This document shows positions 1 to 10,294 of a DNA stretch of 42,945 nucleotides, piece by piece. Origin of the DNA: an uncultured Candidatus Marinamargulisbacteria bacterium (GTDB taxonomy: Bacteria > Margulisbacteria > Marinamargulisbacteria > UBA817 > CACECR01). Below the pieces are notes generated by a model that searched no databases, had not been told where the DNA came from, and saw only the letters and a list, made by a program, of their open reading frames with translations. The position numbers were made by a program, and so were the translations under genes. Position 1 is the stretch's first letter. Each line of letters begins with the position of its first letter. The stretch spans positions 1 through 42,945 of the forward strand of contig CACECR010000006.1 of NCBI GenBank assembly GCA_902558105.1, read 5' to 3'.

Positions 1-104
1 TTGGCACTCCGAATATTTTTTGCAAATAAAACTTTTCTAATAATAAAGGCAAAAACTGTCGTTAAAAGAAGCGCAACCCCATAATAAATTAGGTTTTGCG
101 GCAT
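1..104 (-). CDS. rny: Partial CDS (5' end only), probable ribonuclease Y N-terminus (MPQNLIYYGVALLLTTVFAFIIRKVLFAKNIRSA...)
   Basis: ATG at complement of 102-104 preceded by GGAG; N-terminal TM segment followed by a basic/AK-rich stretch; located directly downstream of recA, as rny often is. Runs off the window edge. Confidence 0.5.
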   Translation of the reverse strand, partial: MPQNLIYYGVALLLTTVFAFIIRKVLFAKNIRSA

Positions 105-133
105 ATCTCTACTCCTTAAACATTCGCTATACG

Positions 134-1147
134 TTATTTTTTAGATTGACTTGCCTCGGCCTTTTCTTTAATTTTCTCTTTTACTTGAGAGGCTATTGCA
201 TCGTAAACCTCTGGTTTTTGAATTAGAAATTTACGAGCTGCTTCTCGGCCTTGACCTAGTCGCTCGTTATTACAAGAATACCACGTCCCGCTTTTCTCTA
301 CCACTCCAAAAGAACATCCAAGGTCTAACACATCGCCTGTATACGAGATTCCTTCACCGAATAAAATATCAAACTCTGTAAACTTAAATGGAGGAGCTAC
401 TTTATTCTTTACGATCTTAACTCGAACCTTATTTCCAATCATATCAGTTCCTGATTTTAAGGTTTCAATTCGTCTCACCTCACATCGCACAGATGAGTAG
501 AATTTTAATGCACGACCACCAGGTGTTACTTCTGGATTTCCAAACATTACACCAATTTTTTCACGAACTTGGTTAACAAATAATACACAACAATTGGTTT
601 TATTTACAATTCCTGTCAATTTACGTAGTGCCTGAGACATCAAACGAGCCTGAAGACCCATATGAGAATCTCCCATCTCTCCTTCAATTTCAGCTTTCGG
701 AACTAGTGCGGCTACCGAATCAATGACGATTAAATCAATCGCATTTGATCGAACTAATGTTTCGGCAATTTCTAATGCTTGCTCCCCGTAATCTGGCTGT
801 GCTAATAAAAGAGCATCGGTATCTACACCAATATTTTTTGCATATACCGGATCTAGTGCGTGCTCAACGTCAATAAATGCGCAATTACCACCCGCCTTTT
901 GTGCTTCGGCAATCGCATGTAACGTTAATGTTGTTTTACCTGATGATTCCGGACCAAAGATTTCGATAATTCGACCTCTCGGATAACCCCCAGCACCTAA
1001 GGCTAAGTCTAACGATAAGGCACCTGAAGATATCGCACCAACCGTGACCGGTGATGCTTCACCCAATCGCATAACGGATCCTTTACCAAATGACTTATCT
1101 AACTGTGCTAATGCGGCATCTAGTGCCTGTTTTTTCTTCTCGTCCAT
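134..1147 (-). CDS. recA: Recombinase A
   Basis: 337 aa with [10 protein letters not shown] Walker [18 protein letters not shown] and [26 protein letters not shown] motifs; AGGAG upstream of ATG. Confidence 0.99.
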   Translation of the reverse strand: MDEKKKQALDAALAQLDKSFGKGSVMRLGEASPVTVGAISSGALSLDLALGAGGYPRGRIIEIFGPESSGKTTLTLHAIAEAQKAGGNCAFIDVEHALDPVYAKNIGVDTDALLLAQPDYGEQALEIAETLVRSNAIDLIVIDSVAALVPKAEIEGEMGDSHMGLQARLMSQALRKLTGIVNKTNCCVLFVNQVREKIGVMFGNPEVTPGGRALKFYSSVRCEVRRIETLKSGTDMIGNKVRVKIVKNKVAPPFKFTEFDILFGEGISYTGDVLDLGCSFGVVEKSGTWYSCNNERLGQGREAARKFLIQKPEVYDAIASQVKEKIKEKAEASQSKK

Positions 1148-1263
1148 TAAAAACTCCTGAAAATAATAAAAAAATACAAAAAATAATCAATTATGATAGT
1201 TGCTACTATTGTAACATTTTTATTTAAGTTTTACATAAATTCATTTCTTCCCCCCTTTTATTT

Positions 1264-1794
1264 TTAAGATTCTTGAAGTGCTTTTAAATACTGTCTCAAA
1301 CTTCCAATGACGACGGCAACACCCTGTTGAATAATCCGCTGTCTATTACCGGCAACCTGAACGGTTTTAATCATTTGGCGCCCTTCAATCTCTAATCCAA
1401 AACATAGTTTACCCACCTGATTTTCAGAAAATTCGTTATTAGATGGACCCGCTACACCTGTTAAAACACACAGAATGGTGCTGTTTAATAAACGCTTTCC
1501 GCCTTCCAACAATTCACTTACCACTTCTTTACTCACCGGACCAAATTCACGAATTGTTTTAGGCCTTACCCCACACAAATTAATTTGGGTAAGGGTATCA
1601 TAGCAAGTTAACGACCCCACAAAATAATCTGAACTTCCAGGTAGATACATTAATCGATGCGCTAATAGTCCCCCACTCATCGATTCAATAACAGCTATTT
1701 TTTCTTGACGCTCTCGCAATAACTGTTGCAATTCAGCATCCAGCTCTTTATCAAATGTTAAAACCTGTTCATCTAAGTAAGTTTGAAAACTCAT
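1264..1794 (-). CDS. pncC: CinA C-terminal-domain (PncC-like) nicotinamide-nucleotide amidohydrolase family protein
   Basis: [25 protein letters not shown] and LTGVAGPSN match the CinA C-terminal family; overlaps metK by 4 bp (ATGA). Confidence 0.85.
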   Translation of the reverse strand: MSFQTYLDEQVLTFDKELDAELQQLLRERQEKIAVIESMSGGLLAHRLMYLPGSSDYFVGSLTCYDTLTQINLCGVRPKTIREFGPVSKEVVSELLEGGKRLLNSTILCVLTGVAGPSNNEFSENQVGKLCFGLEIEGRQMIKTVQVAGNRQRIIQQGVAVVIGSLRQYLKALQES

Positions 1795-2978
1795 GAAGCC
1801 TGTGAAGCCAAATGATGCTCTTTGATATAATGCTTAATATCATCCACCTTATCACAATTTTCCCAAGGCAGGTTCAAATCGGTACGACCAAAGTGACCAT
1901 AAGCCGCTGTTTGAGAATATATCGCTTGTTTCAAGTGAAGATGTTGATTTATTCCAGCTGGAGATAAGTCGAATGTAGACTTTATTAAATCTAAAATTTC
2001 GGTATTAAACAGTTTAGATGTTCCAAATGTATTCACGTGAACAGAGACAGGTTGAGATACACCTATAGCATAAGCTACCTGAATTTCAAGCTCATCGGCA
2101 ACATTAGCGGCCACTAAATTTTTAGCAACATACCTTGCCATGTACGCCGCTGAACGGTCCACTTTTGTGTAATCTTTACCCGAAAATGCACCCCCACCAT
2201 GAGGAATCCACCCACCATATGTATCTACTACAATTTTTCGCCCTGTTAAACCAGCATCCCCATGAGGCCCCCCAATGACAAAACGACCGGTTGGGTTAAT
2301 AAAATACTTTGTATCATTTGTTATCAAACTGGCTGGAATCACAGATGGAATTAACTGAGTCTTAATGTCATGTTCAATTTGCTCATGACTAACGTCTGGA
2401 TCATGTTGTGTTGATAAAACTACTGTATCTACGTATAGAGGCTGACGGTTATCATCATAAGCAACTGTTACTTGTGCCTTAGAATCGGGTCTTAAATACT
2501 TAAGCTTTCCAGATTTTCTCCACTTTGCAAGTGTTTCCATTAACTTATGAGATAAAATAATGGGAAGTGGCATATACTCATCGGTTTGCTTACAAGCATA
2601 CCCAAACATGAGCCCCTGATCTCCAGCACCTATTTCTTTATGGAGCCCCTCACCTTCGTTGACACCTTGAGCAATATCCGCGGACTGCTCATGCAAACGA
2701 ATGATAACTTCACATGTATCCGCATTAATCCCATACTCTTCATTAGTGTACCCAATCTTTCTGATGGTCTCTCTAACAATTGATTCTACATCTATTTTGG
2801 CATTTGATTTAATTTCACCACCCACTAGCACTAAGTTAGTTGTTGTAAAACACTCAGCGGCACAATAACTATTAGGATCCGCCGTTAACATCGCATCTAA
2901 TATAGCATCGGATAACTGATCACATATTTTATCAGGATGTCCCTCGGATACAGATTCAGATGTAAATAAAAAACTCAT
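1791..2978 (-). CDS. metK: S-adenosylmethionine synthase
   Basis: [48 protein letters not shown]-like and [19 protein letters not shown] motifs. Confidence 0.99.
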   Translation of the reverse strand: MSFLFTSESVSEGHPDKICDQLSDAILDAMLTADPNSYCAAECFTTTNLVLVGGEIKSNAKIDVESIVRETIRKIGYTNEEYGINADTCEVIIRLHEQSADIAQGVNEGEGLHKEIGAGDQGLMFGYACKQTDEYMPLPIILSHKLMETLAKWRKSGKLKYLRPDSKAQVTVAYDDNRQPLYVDTVVLSTQHDPDVSHEQIEHDIKTQLIPSVIPASLITNDTKYFINPTGRFVIGGPHGDAGLTGRKIVVDTYGGWIPHGGGAFSGKDYTKVDRSAAYMARYVAKNLVAANVADELEIQVAYAIGVSQPVSVHVNTFGTSKLFNTEILDLIKSTFDLSPAGINQHLHLKQAIYSQTAAYGHFGRTDLNLPWENCDKVDDIKHYIKEHHLASQAS

Positions 2979-3011
2979 AGTTCAAACTCCATTTTTTCTA
3001 ATTTATCATAA

Positions 3012-3962
3012 TTAGATTTTTAGAGCTAGTTCCAAAGCATCCCTAGCTTGACTTGGAGTAACTAGCAACGGATTATTTTTCATAATGGCACCAACAAAAC
3101 ACCGCAATTGTTCCTCAAGAGAATCCTGTAACTCAACTTCAATATCTTGTGATTCTACAGCTTGAAACTTAGCAATCGTCTCACCATGTCTATTATTACT
3201 GAATTCAGCTTTCGATTCATAATATTTAATGGATTTACTAATAAAATCCATCTCAATATATCCTTTAGATCCCGTTAAAACTGCCGTTCGAACACGCGTT
3301 GGGGTGACCCAATTCACTTGAAAAAAGACATGAGTCGATCCATACTTAGCTAAAATTTCAGCATGATCAGGTCTACCACCTGTAATTAAGGCGGCCTTGT
3401 GACCTGTAATTGTATCCGGAAGCGCCCCTAACCAATAATTCGCAATATCAATATCATGAACCGCTAAATCAATCACGACATCAGCGTCATCAATTTGTGG
3501 TGGGAAAGGTCCGTTTCGACGAAAACTTACTGAGGAAATATCTCCGAGCATACCTTTATTAATACACTCTTTGACTTTTAAAACAGCTGGATTAAACCGT
3601 TCAATATGGCCAACCGTTAATACAAGTTTTTTTTCTTTTGCAAGATGGATTAGCTCTTCAGCTTCTTGAGCTGTAGTTGCAATTGGTTTCTCAATTAAAC
3701 AATGAATGCCTTTTTCTAAACAAAATTTAGCAACGTTGTAATGCGTAAAGGTTGGACTTGCAATCGATACAGCATCGATATGGTGATCCGACAACATCGC
3801 ATTTAATGAATTATAAACGGGAACTGTGATCTCACCAAAAGCTAATTTATTTTCTGTTTGCGATGTATCACAAATGGCTACAAAATTCACTTCTGGTAAT
3901 GAGGCATACTTGGTGGCATGAAACGTTCCCATATTACCTAAACCAATCACTGCAACATTCAT
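3012..3962 (-). CDS. Gfo/Idh/MocA family oxidoreductase
   Basis: N-terminal GLGNMG Rossmann motif, IEKPIA and VGHIERFNP motifs; 34-bp gap to metK on the same strand. Confidence 0.9.
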   Translation of the reverse strand: MNVAVIGLGNMGTFHATKYASLPEVNFVAICDTSQTENKLAFGEITVPVYNSLNAMLSDHHIDAVSIASPTFTHYNVAKFCLEKGIHCLIEKPIATTAQEAEELIHLAKEKKLVLTVGHIERFNPAVLKVKECINKGMLGDISSVSFRRNGPFPPQIDDADVVIDLAVHDIDIANYWLGALPDTITGHKAALITGGRPDHAEILAKYGSTHVFFQVNWVTPTRVRTAVLTGSKGYIEMDFISKSIKYYESKAEFSNNRHGETIAKFQAVESQDIEVELQDSLEEQLRCFVGAIMKNNPLLVTPSQARDALELALKI

Positions 3963-4164
3963 GTTTTATTCCATATTTCCACAATTATTACTCTAAATAG
4001 AATATATTGAATTAAGTATTTTTTCAATTAAACATGTGACTAATTATTCATTACCGACCCCCACTTTACGGGCAATGAAAATAATAATATTTTCTAATAT
4101 TTACAAATACAGAATTTTATTATATAATATAGTCTGTTTAACGTGTGATTTAAGGGAGAGATTT

Positions 4165-4656
4165 ATGTTAGATAAAAAAGATCGACAAATATTAAAAATA
4201 TTACAACACAATTCAAAAACAACAAATATCAAAATTTCACAAGAAATTGGATTAGCACCATCTGGAACATTAAAGCGTATCAAAGCCATGGAAGACTCTG
4301 GTGTAATTTCTCGTTATGCACTTAACTTAAATAACCGAGTATTTGGATATGAATTCTTAGCATTCGTTTTCATCAAAACTGAAAAAAGTTTTCCAGGTAA
4401 CGTTTCTGAAGAATTAAGTAAAATTGAAAATATTTTAGAATTACATGCAATTGCAGGTGAATATTCATATCTAGCTAAAGTTATCACTAAAACTAATACA
4501 GAATATTTAGAACTTATAAATCAAATTTGTTCAATTAAAAATGTCATTTATACCAATGCGACTATTGTTGTAAAGACTTATACAGAAAACAATAATATTC
4601 CAATTGAGATGAATGCTCCTAAGAAAAAAATGAAAGATGTCTTATTAGACAAGTAA
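4165..4656 (+). CDS. Lrp/AsnC family transcriptional regulator
   Basis: MLDKKDRQILKILQHNSKTTNIKISQEIGLAPSGTLKRIKAME winged-helix start. The track ORF starts at 4036, but ATG at 4165 has a GGGAGAG Shine-Dalgarno and fits the family N-terminus. Confidence 0.88.
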   Translation: MLDKKDRQILKILQHNSKTTNIKISQEIGLAPSGTLKRIKAMEDSGVISRYALNLNNRVFGYEFLAFVFIKTEKSFPGNVSEELSKIENILELHAIAGEYSYLAKVITKTNTEYLELINQICSIKNVIYTNATIVVKTYTENNNIPIEMNAPKKKMKDVLLDK

Positions 4657-4730
4657 ATTGCACTTTTTAGAATTCAATTATTAAAAAATTGTATTTTTTA
4701 AAATTCTTTAAATTATTTTAAGCACATAGG

Positions 4731-4816
4731 GATTTGGCAATTTATTTGCAATGAAACTTATATCATCACAAGCCCCCCTAAATAAAAAACGTCTGATTCA
4801 GGCGTTTTTTGTTTTT
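4731..4816 (+). ncRNA. Candidate small RNA, copy A: 5' hairpin + CATCACAAGCCCCCCTAAA + rho-independent terminator
   Basis: GCAA-TTTAT-TTGC hairpin (4737-4749), 14-nt spacer, 19-nt motif (4764-4782), terminator (4784-4810). The same 19-nt motif and architecture occur at 28452-28534 on the minus strand. Confidence 0.5.
4784..4816 (+). terminator. Rho-independent terminator (AAAAAACGTCTG-ATT-CAGGCGTTTTTT), likely bidirectional
   Basis: 12-bp stem with one G-U pair, 3-nt loop, A-tract 5' and T-tract 3'; between the convergent Lrp and DUF423 genes. Confidence 0.9.
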
Positions 4817-4865
4817 AGGAAACAGTTTAATAGTTTTTAAAATACAAACTGGCAATACACTCTTT

Positions 4866-5231
4866 TTAATTGTGAAGCAACTGCTTAACCCAGGAAATCC
4901 AAAAAATAATAAATAAAGAGCCTCCAACAGGAGTTATCATGCCCATCTTTTTGAGTCCAGTAAGTGCAATTATCATTAAGGTTCCAGTGAAAATAACTAT
5001 ACCTACTAAACAACAATACAAAATCCATACTCTTTTTTGATAAGGTGTAGAAATATCGTAGAGTAATCCAGCTAGCACATGCCACATCCCATATCGAATA
5101 CCTGTTTGATACCAGGATAAGGCATCCCCCATTAAGACATCTTTTAACGCATGAGCCCCAAAAGCACCAGCGGCCACCATCAAAGCACCTAGCCCAACAA
5201 AACTAGCTCTTAGGAATTGATTTTGAGGCAT
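4866..5231 (-). CDS. DUF423 family small membrane protein
   Basis: GALMVAAGAFGAHALK and WYQTGIRYGMWHVLAGLL, multiple TM segments; overlaps the upstream gene by 22 bp. Confidence 0.85.
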   Translation of the reverse strand: MPQNQFLRASFVGLGALMVAAGAFGAHALKDVLMGDALSWYQTGIRYGMWHVLAGLLYDISTPYQKRVWILYCCLVGIVIFTGTLMIIALTGLKKMGMITPVGGSLFIIFWISWVKQLLHN

Positions 5232-6151
5232 ATTAATAGTTCATCACCAGGCTTCACACGACTGCGGAACGCGACTTTTTTAGTTTCAAGTAGTTCCGCC
5301 TGATCTAAAATACCCTCTACCCCCTGATAAACCTGGCAGACTATTTTTTGGATATCACAAACTGAACGACCATCCGTACTTAATATCTTTGCGTCACATT
5401 CAACGGTGAATTGTCCCTTTTTCTGTGTTTCTTTAGCCCAAACCAACACAGCGTCTTCTACCATCATCCATTGCATGACTCCCATCATTACAGGCTCATC
5501 AGGAAAATGACCTTTTACTAACTCATGATCTTCTGGGTATTGATAAGAACACATACAACTGTATAATTCAGTTTCTATTCCTCTTAAATGGGAAACCGCC
5601 ATCATACTAGGATGCTTAAATGCGAAGGGCTCAATATATTTCTTAATTTCTAAAGTTGGCAATTCTACTTTTTCGTCATCTGACGTATCTGTAATCTGAT
5701 CTTTTTTCATGTAAAAGGCCATAATATCGCAGGACCCCTTCGCTGATTCATAGGATAATAACCCGTTAAATCTGTAAAACCCACCTTTGTCAGATACTTT
5801 TTTTATAACACCTTCCCATTGTTTAGACTCTGGCAAATGCCCTTCTACCTTAAATTTTGTGATAGCTGCAAAGAACGCAATACTATCACTATCAACACCT
5901 CCCGCATTAATAATGGCTGATAATGCTAAAATTTCGGCAATAAAACTATTGAGTAAAATGTATTCACCTTCTCTAAATTGACGCAAAAAAAGATCCCGCC
6001 CTAACGTTTCTCCTCGTTGGATACGGACATTATGACGACCCACGACTTTATCTTCGGAAATAGTTTCTACAGGGTAACAGTTATCGACTAAAATATTTTC
6101 GAAACGATGTGGTATGTAGCGTAAAATATCTGAACCAGATACAGTTGTCAT
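5210..6151 (-). CDS. Tandem hot-dog-fold (FabZ-like) acyl dehydratase/thioesterase-like protein
   Basis: N-terminal half contains IPHRFENILVDN (FabZ-type PHR..LVD); C-terminal half contains GHFPDEPVMMGVMQWMMVE (FabZ-type GHFPG.P.MPGV). Two-domain length (313 aa). Confidence 0.7.
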   Translation of the reverse strand: MTTVSGSDILRYIPHRFENILVDNCYPVETISEDKVVGRHNVRIQRGETLGRDLFLRQFREGEYILLNSFIAEILALSAIINAGGVDSDSIAFFAAITKFKVEGHLPESKQWEGVIKKVSDKGGFYRFNGLLSYESAKGSCDIMAFYMKKDQITDTSDDEKVELPTLEIKKYIEPFAFKHPSMMAVSHLRGIETELYSCMCSYQYPEDHELVKGHFPDEPVMMGVMQWMMVEDAVLVWAKETQKKGQFTVECDAKILSTDGRSVCDIQKIVCQVYQGVEGILDQAELLETKKVAFRSRVKPGDELLICLKINS

Positions 6152-6152
6152 T

Positions 6153-6962
6153 TTAAATCTCCTCGATCTTGTAGGTTTCTTTGAGTAATTTTTTTAAGTC
6201 TGATAACGCATCTGATATTAACCTAGATACATGCATTTGAGAACAGTTTAAGCGATTGGCAATCTCAGTCTGTGTAAGCCCCTCATAAAAACGATAATTA
6301 ATAATCAAACGCTTACGATCATCTAATTGATTCATCGCCGTCTGAATCGCATCATGGTCTAATAATTGATCAACAGGCATATCAACACCCAACGAATCTT
6401 TTAAGGTTTGTTGGTCTGAGGAATTTGAATCTTGATATAATGGCTTATCTAGACTCACTATTTTTGTTGCCTCCATTGCCTCTAGTGACTCTAAAATAAA
6501 ATCTTCTGGCAAATCGACCGCTTGTGAAATAACCGGAACTGTTGGATACGTACCATTATGTTCTTGAATATAAGTTTTAATGAAGTTTGAAATCTTCGAA
6601 TAATTATCATGAATTTTTCTTGGTACTCTAACTATTCGAACTTTATCTCGTAAGTAATGTCTCATTTCACCAATGACATTAGAAGACGCAAATGTAGAGA
6701 AGCTAACATTTTTTTCGGGTAAAAAGTTATCGAGTGACTTTAATAGACCAATAGACCCCACCTGTACCAAATCAGGAATATCATCTTTTTGAAACGCTAA
6801 GCGTCTCGCAATGTACTCAACTAACGGTGTATAGGCCACTACGATTTTGTCCACCAAACCTTTTTGGCGTGTTTTAACATATTCTAAGATTAGAAGTTCT
6901 TTGTCCTTGGACACGTTAGTTCCTATAATTGATGCTGTTAAACTGGGAGTTTTATTAACCAT
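6153..6962 (-). CDS. RNA polymerase sigma factor, group 3 (SigB/SigF/FliA-like)
   Basis: Region 2 LVQVGSIGLLKSLDNF...FSTFASSNVIGEMRHYLRD, VRVPRKIHD, region 4 NYRFYEGLTQTEIANRLNCSQMHVSRLISDAL. Confidence 0.92.
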   Translation of the reverse strand: MVNKTPSLTASIIGTNVSKDKELLILEYVKTRQKGLVDKIVVAYTPLVEYIARRLAFQKDDIPDLVQVGSIGLLKSLDNFLPEKNVSFSTFASSNVIGEMRHYLRDKVRIVRVPRKIHDNYSKISNFIKTYIQEHNGTYPTVPVISQAVDLPEDFILESLEAMEATKIVSLDKPLYQDSNSSDQQTLKDSLGVDMPVDQLLDHDAIQTAMNQLDDRKRLIINYRFYEGLTQTEIANRLNCSQMHVSRLISDALSDLKKLLKETYKIEEI

Positions 6963-7086
6963 TAGTATATCACAGACGTTCTCTCGCTTTAAATCATAAA
7001 AGTATTTTTTTGCAATATTCTTTAAGATGGTGGCGATTTTCTCACTCTGTATGATACACTTTAAGGGTAAAAATGGAGTTTATTTT

Positions 7087-8265
7087 TTGAGTACTATCCA
7101 TCACGATTCCCGATTAATTAAACCCGGTGATACGTTCATTTGCCTTCCTAATGCTGAAGACTATGTCTCTGATGCCTTATCCAAGGGAGCTTGTAACATT
7201 AAACGGCTCACTCGTTTAGAAATGGCTCACTACGCCGCCGATCATTTTAATCATCCTTCAAAAAAGCTAAGCGTTATTGGAATTACAGGAACAAATGGAA
7301 AAACAACCACAACCTATTTAATTCATACCCTTCTCACTCTTTTAGGTTTTAAGTCTTACTTATCGGGTACTCTAACTCAATCACTTACAACCCCAGAATC
7401 TATCGATACCCAACGCCAAATGGCCGATCATCTCAATAATGGGGGGTCACATTACGTGATGGAGGTCTCTTCACATGCGATTCATCAAGAACGAATTGCC
7501 GGCATCGACTTTAATGTAACCTGCCTAACGAATATTTCCCAAGATCATCTAGATTATCATGGCGACTTTGAGTCCTATAAAGCCTGTAAACTCTCGTTTT
7601 TATCTAATTATGGATCGATAGCCTCCATTTCACCTGACGATTTTCAATCACTACCATTACCCGATGCTCTTCCCTTAATTGGGGATTTTAATCGTCAAAA
7701 CCTTCAAGCCGCATTTTCCACTCTTATGGGATTAGGCATCCCATATAATGATATTCTTCCTCATCTAAAACACTTAAAAGCACCCCCAGGACGACTGGAG
7801 CCTATTAACTGTCACCAAGACTTTAAAGTAATTGTTGATTATGCCCATACTCCTGATGCATTAGAAAATGTACTTCAAACTCTTCAAGCCATCAAATTAC
7901 CAACAGCTAAACTCATTTGCATTTTTGGATGTGGCGGTAATCGAGATACCGATAAACGTGCTAAAATGGGCGCCATAGCTGATCGCTTAGCGGACCATAT
8001 TATTTTAACCAATGATAACCCCCGCCATGAAGACCCAGAGATCATTCTGAGTGATATACAATCAGGTTTATCCCTAAAAAAACCCACAAACTCGATTCCC
8101 GACCGTGAAGCCGCAATCAAAAAAGCCATTACGCTTGCTCAAAAAGATGATATCGTATTAATTGCAGGAAAAGGTCACGAAACCTATCAAATCATTGGAG
8201 ATATTAAACACCCATTTGATGATCGACTTGTGGCAAAACAAACCCTTTTGGAGCAGTCTTATTAA
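7087..8265 (+). CDS. murE: UDP-N-acetylmuramoyl-tripeptide synthetase MurE, probably meso-DAP type
   Basis: GITGTNGKTTTTYL, EVSSHAI, DNPRHEDP (DNPR motif of mDAP-adding MurE), AGKGHETYQ. Probable TTG start at 7087 (ATGGAG upstream) instead of the track start 7027. Confidence 0.93.
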   Translation: MSTIHHDSRLIKPGDTFICLPNAEDYVSDALSKGACNIKRLTRLEMAHYAADHFNHPSKKLSVIGITGTNGKTTTTYLIHTLLTLLGFKSYLSGTLTQSLTTPESIDTQRQMADHLNNGGSHYVMEVSSHAIHQERIAGIDFNVTCLTNISQDHLDYHGDFESYKACKLSFLSNYGSIASISPDDFQSLPLPDALPLIGDFNRQNLQAAFSTLMGLGIPYNDILPHLKHLKAPPGRLEPINCHQDFKVIVDYAHTPDALENVLQTLQAIKLPTAKLICIFGCGGNRDTDKRAKMGAIADRLADHIILTNDNPRHEDPEIILSDIQSGLSLKKPTNSIPDREAAIKKAITLAQKDDIVLIAGKGHETYQIIGDIKHPFDDRLVAKQTLLEQSY

Positions 8266-9391
8266 TTATTCAATCGATACTCGCACATTAAAACCTGGTG
8301 ATATCTTTATCCCTGTCAAAGGACCCAACTTTGATGGCCATGATTTTATTCCAGAAGCCATCAAAAAAGGAGCTAGTAAAATTATCGACGAAGATTTAGG
8401 GAATTTTGCCAAAAAATATAGACGCAAACTAGATGCAATAGTGATAGGTATTACTGGATCTTATGGGAAAACAACTGTAAAAGATATGCTCTATGCCATA
8501 TTATCTCCTCATTTTTCAGTTGTAAAAAATAATCAAAATGAAAATAACGAGATTGGTGTCCCCCTTACCTTACTAAAAGCGGATGCCAAAACCGAAATCA
8601 TTCTCGTTGAAATGGGAATGAGAAAGCCAAACGATATTCGTAGGCTTAGCCAAATTGTTCGGCCTAGCATTGGAGTTCTTACTGGTATTGGGTTAAGCCA
8701 CATCGAGTTTTTCAACTCTCAACGCCAACTAGCGTTACATAAAGCCAAACTCTTTTTACCTCCTCTTAAATGGGAACCCTCCACACGTGCCGCTTTTATT
8801 TGTCACCATTCTGATTACTATGACATTATTTCTGAAAAAGCCAAAGACGCTGGATTCAAAACATTTAGCTATAAAGGTGCTACCCATTTTGAGGATAATC
8901 TAGCACTTTGCTATTCACTAGGTCACTACCTCGGCCTAGATGACACACAAATTCAATCGGGCTTATCGTCCTACCAAGCATCGGATCACCGACTTGAAAA
9001 ACACACCTTTCATTCCATCACCGTCATTGATGATAGCTATAATGCTAATCCAAATGGCATGCGTTATGCTTTACACTACTTAACGCAATGTTCGGGCCGA
9101 AAAATTGCAATTCTGGGTGACATGAAAGAACTTGGACGCTTTTCTCAAAAAGCACATCAGGATCTTTATGATGTACTGCTAGATACCGGTATCGATCTCT
9201 TGTTTACTATTGGAGAACACTTTAAGTCCTGTCAGTTCAACGACATTGACCATACTCATTGTGAGAGCTTTGATGAACTCAAACAACTGGCCCTACTCGA
9301 GCTAAAAGGACAAGATTCCGTACTCATTAAAGGGTCTAGAGTCCACCAGTTAGATCAACTTCTACCCATCATTAAGGAGGCTTTTTTATGA
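8219..9391 (+). CDS. murF: UDP-N-acetylmuramoyl-tripeptide--D-alanyl-D-alanine ligase
   Basis: SIDTRTLKPGDIFIPVKGPNFDGHDFI, GITGSYGKTTVKD, DDSYNANPNGM, ILGDMKELG. ATG at 8219 is the likely start (track ORF begins 8162); overlaps murE. Confidence 0.93.
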   Translation: MIDLWQNKPFWSSLINYSIDTRTLKPGDIFIPVKGPNFDGHDFIPEAIKKGASKIIDEDLGNFAKKYRRKLDAIVIGITGSYGKTTVKDMLYAILSPHFSVVKNNQNENNEIGVPLTLLKADAKTEIILVEMGMRKPNDIRRLSQIVRPSIGVLTGIGLSHIEFFNSQRQLALHKAKLFLPPLKWEPSTRAAFICHHSDYYDIISEKAKDAGFKTFSYKGATHFEDNLALCYSLGHYLGLDDTQIQSGLSSYQASDHRLEKHTFHSITVIDDSYNANPNGMRYALHYLTQCSGRKIAILGDMKELGRFSQKAHQDLYDVLLDTGIDLLFTIGEHFKSCQFNDIDHTHCESFDELKQLALLELKGQDSVLIKGSRVHQLDQLLPIIKEAFL

Positions 9392-10290
9392 TCAAATTAT
9401 GTCTTTACATCGTGGCGTGCATCTTTATTCATGTGATCAGCTATCGTGTAATCAAACACTTTCGAGCCACTCAAGCGATTTACGAACTATCTCCTCAATC
9501 TCATCAAGAAAAGGCCAATACACCCACTATGGGAGGCATCGGTATTTTTCTATGCATCCTCTTAGGCTTCGTTCTTTTTTATCATCCATCCATCGTTCCC
9601 CATATTTGGGTTTTACTTCTTGGATTGAGCTTTGCCGTAATCGGTCTCATTGACGATCTACTCTCCATCAAAAATAATTATAATAAAGGACTCTCGGCTA
9701 GACATAAATTTCTGCTTCAAGTGGTGACCTGCACTCTCTTTTTAGTGGCATTTTCCTCTATTAGTTCGATGGTGTACCCGCTCTATATATGGTTATTTTA
9801 TGGATTTGTGATTATTGGCTCTTCTAATGCAACAAACCTCACCGACGGACTCGACGGGCTATTGGCTGGGCTCTCGAGTCTTACCTTTTTTGGTTTTTTT
9901 GTATGGACGAGTGTGAATAATCAGTTAGTGGATGCAAGCTTAGCCATTATTTTTCTGATTAGCTGTCTAACATTTTTAGTAGTGAACAGGAGACCCGCTA
10001 AAATTTTTATGGGAGATACCGGTTCTTTAGGAATTGGTGCACTAATGGCCGGATTTAGTATTTACCTAGGAAACCCTTGGTTATTGTTAAGTTTTGGAGC
10101 CATTTATGTGTTAGAAACGTGCTCTGTGATAATCCAAGTACTTACCTTTAAATTGCTAAAAAAACGTCTCTTTTTAATGAGTCCTCTTCATCATCATTTT
10201 GAACTGCTTGGCCTTACTGAACGGCAAGTTGTGTGGTTGTTTTGGGGATTAGGATTTGGTTTTATCGTGATTTTTTTTATGATATTGTAA
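9388..10290 (+). CDS. mraY: Phospho-N-acetylmuramoyl-pentapeptide-transferase
   Basis: KANTPTMGGIGI, IGLIDDLLSIK, NATNLTDGLDGL, FMGDTGSLGIGA and HHHFELLG motifs; multi-TM. Confidence 0.97.
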   Translation: MIKLCLYIVACIFIHVISYRVIKHFRATQAIYELSPQSHQEKANTPTMGGIGIFLCILLGFVLFYHPSIVPHIWVLLLGLSFAVIGLIDDLLSIKNNYNKGLSARHKFLLQVVTCTLFLVAFSSISSMVYPLYIWLFYGFVIIGSSNATNLTDGLDGLLAGLSSLTFFGFFVWTSVNNQLVDASLAIIFLISCLTFLVVNRRPAKIFMGDTGSLGIGALMAGFSIYLGNPWLLLSFGAIYVLETCSVIIQVLTFKLLKKRLFLMSPLHHHFELLGLTERQVVWLFWGLGFGFIVIFFMIL

Positions 10291-10294
10291 CACT

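Noticed and set aside
196-381. Plus-strand 61-aa ORF antisense to recA, and similar short antisense ORFs (2586, 5787, 7884, 8533, 9399, 10416, 10583, 11431, 12946, 13089, 15041, 15361, 17400, 18316, 29742, 32091, 33999, 34313, 35817, 38599, 42231, 42701)
   Set aside because: Lie inside confident genes, lack convincing Shine-Dalgarno sites and show no family resemblance.
1249-1261. TTCCCCCCTTTTA near recA/pncC as another sRNA motif copy or sRNA target
   Set aside because: Only the C6/G6 run matches; flanking bases do not, so neither a copy nor a specific target is supported.
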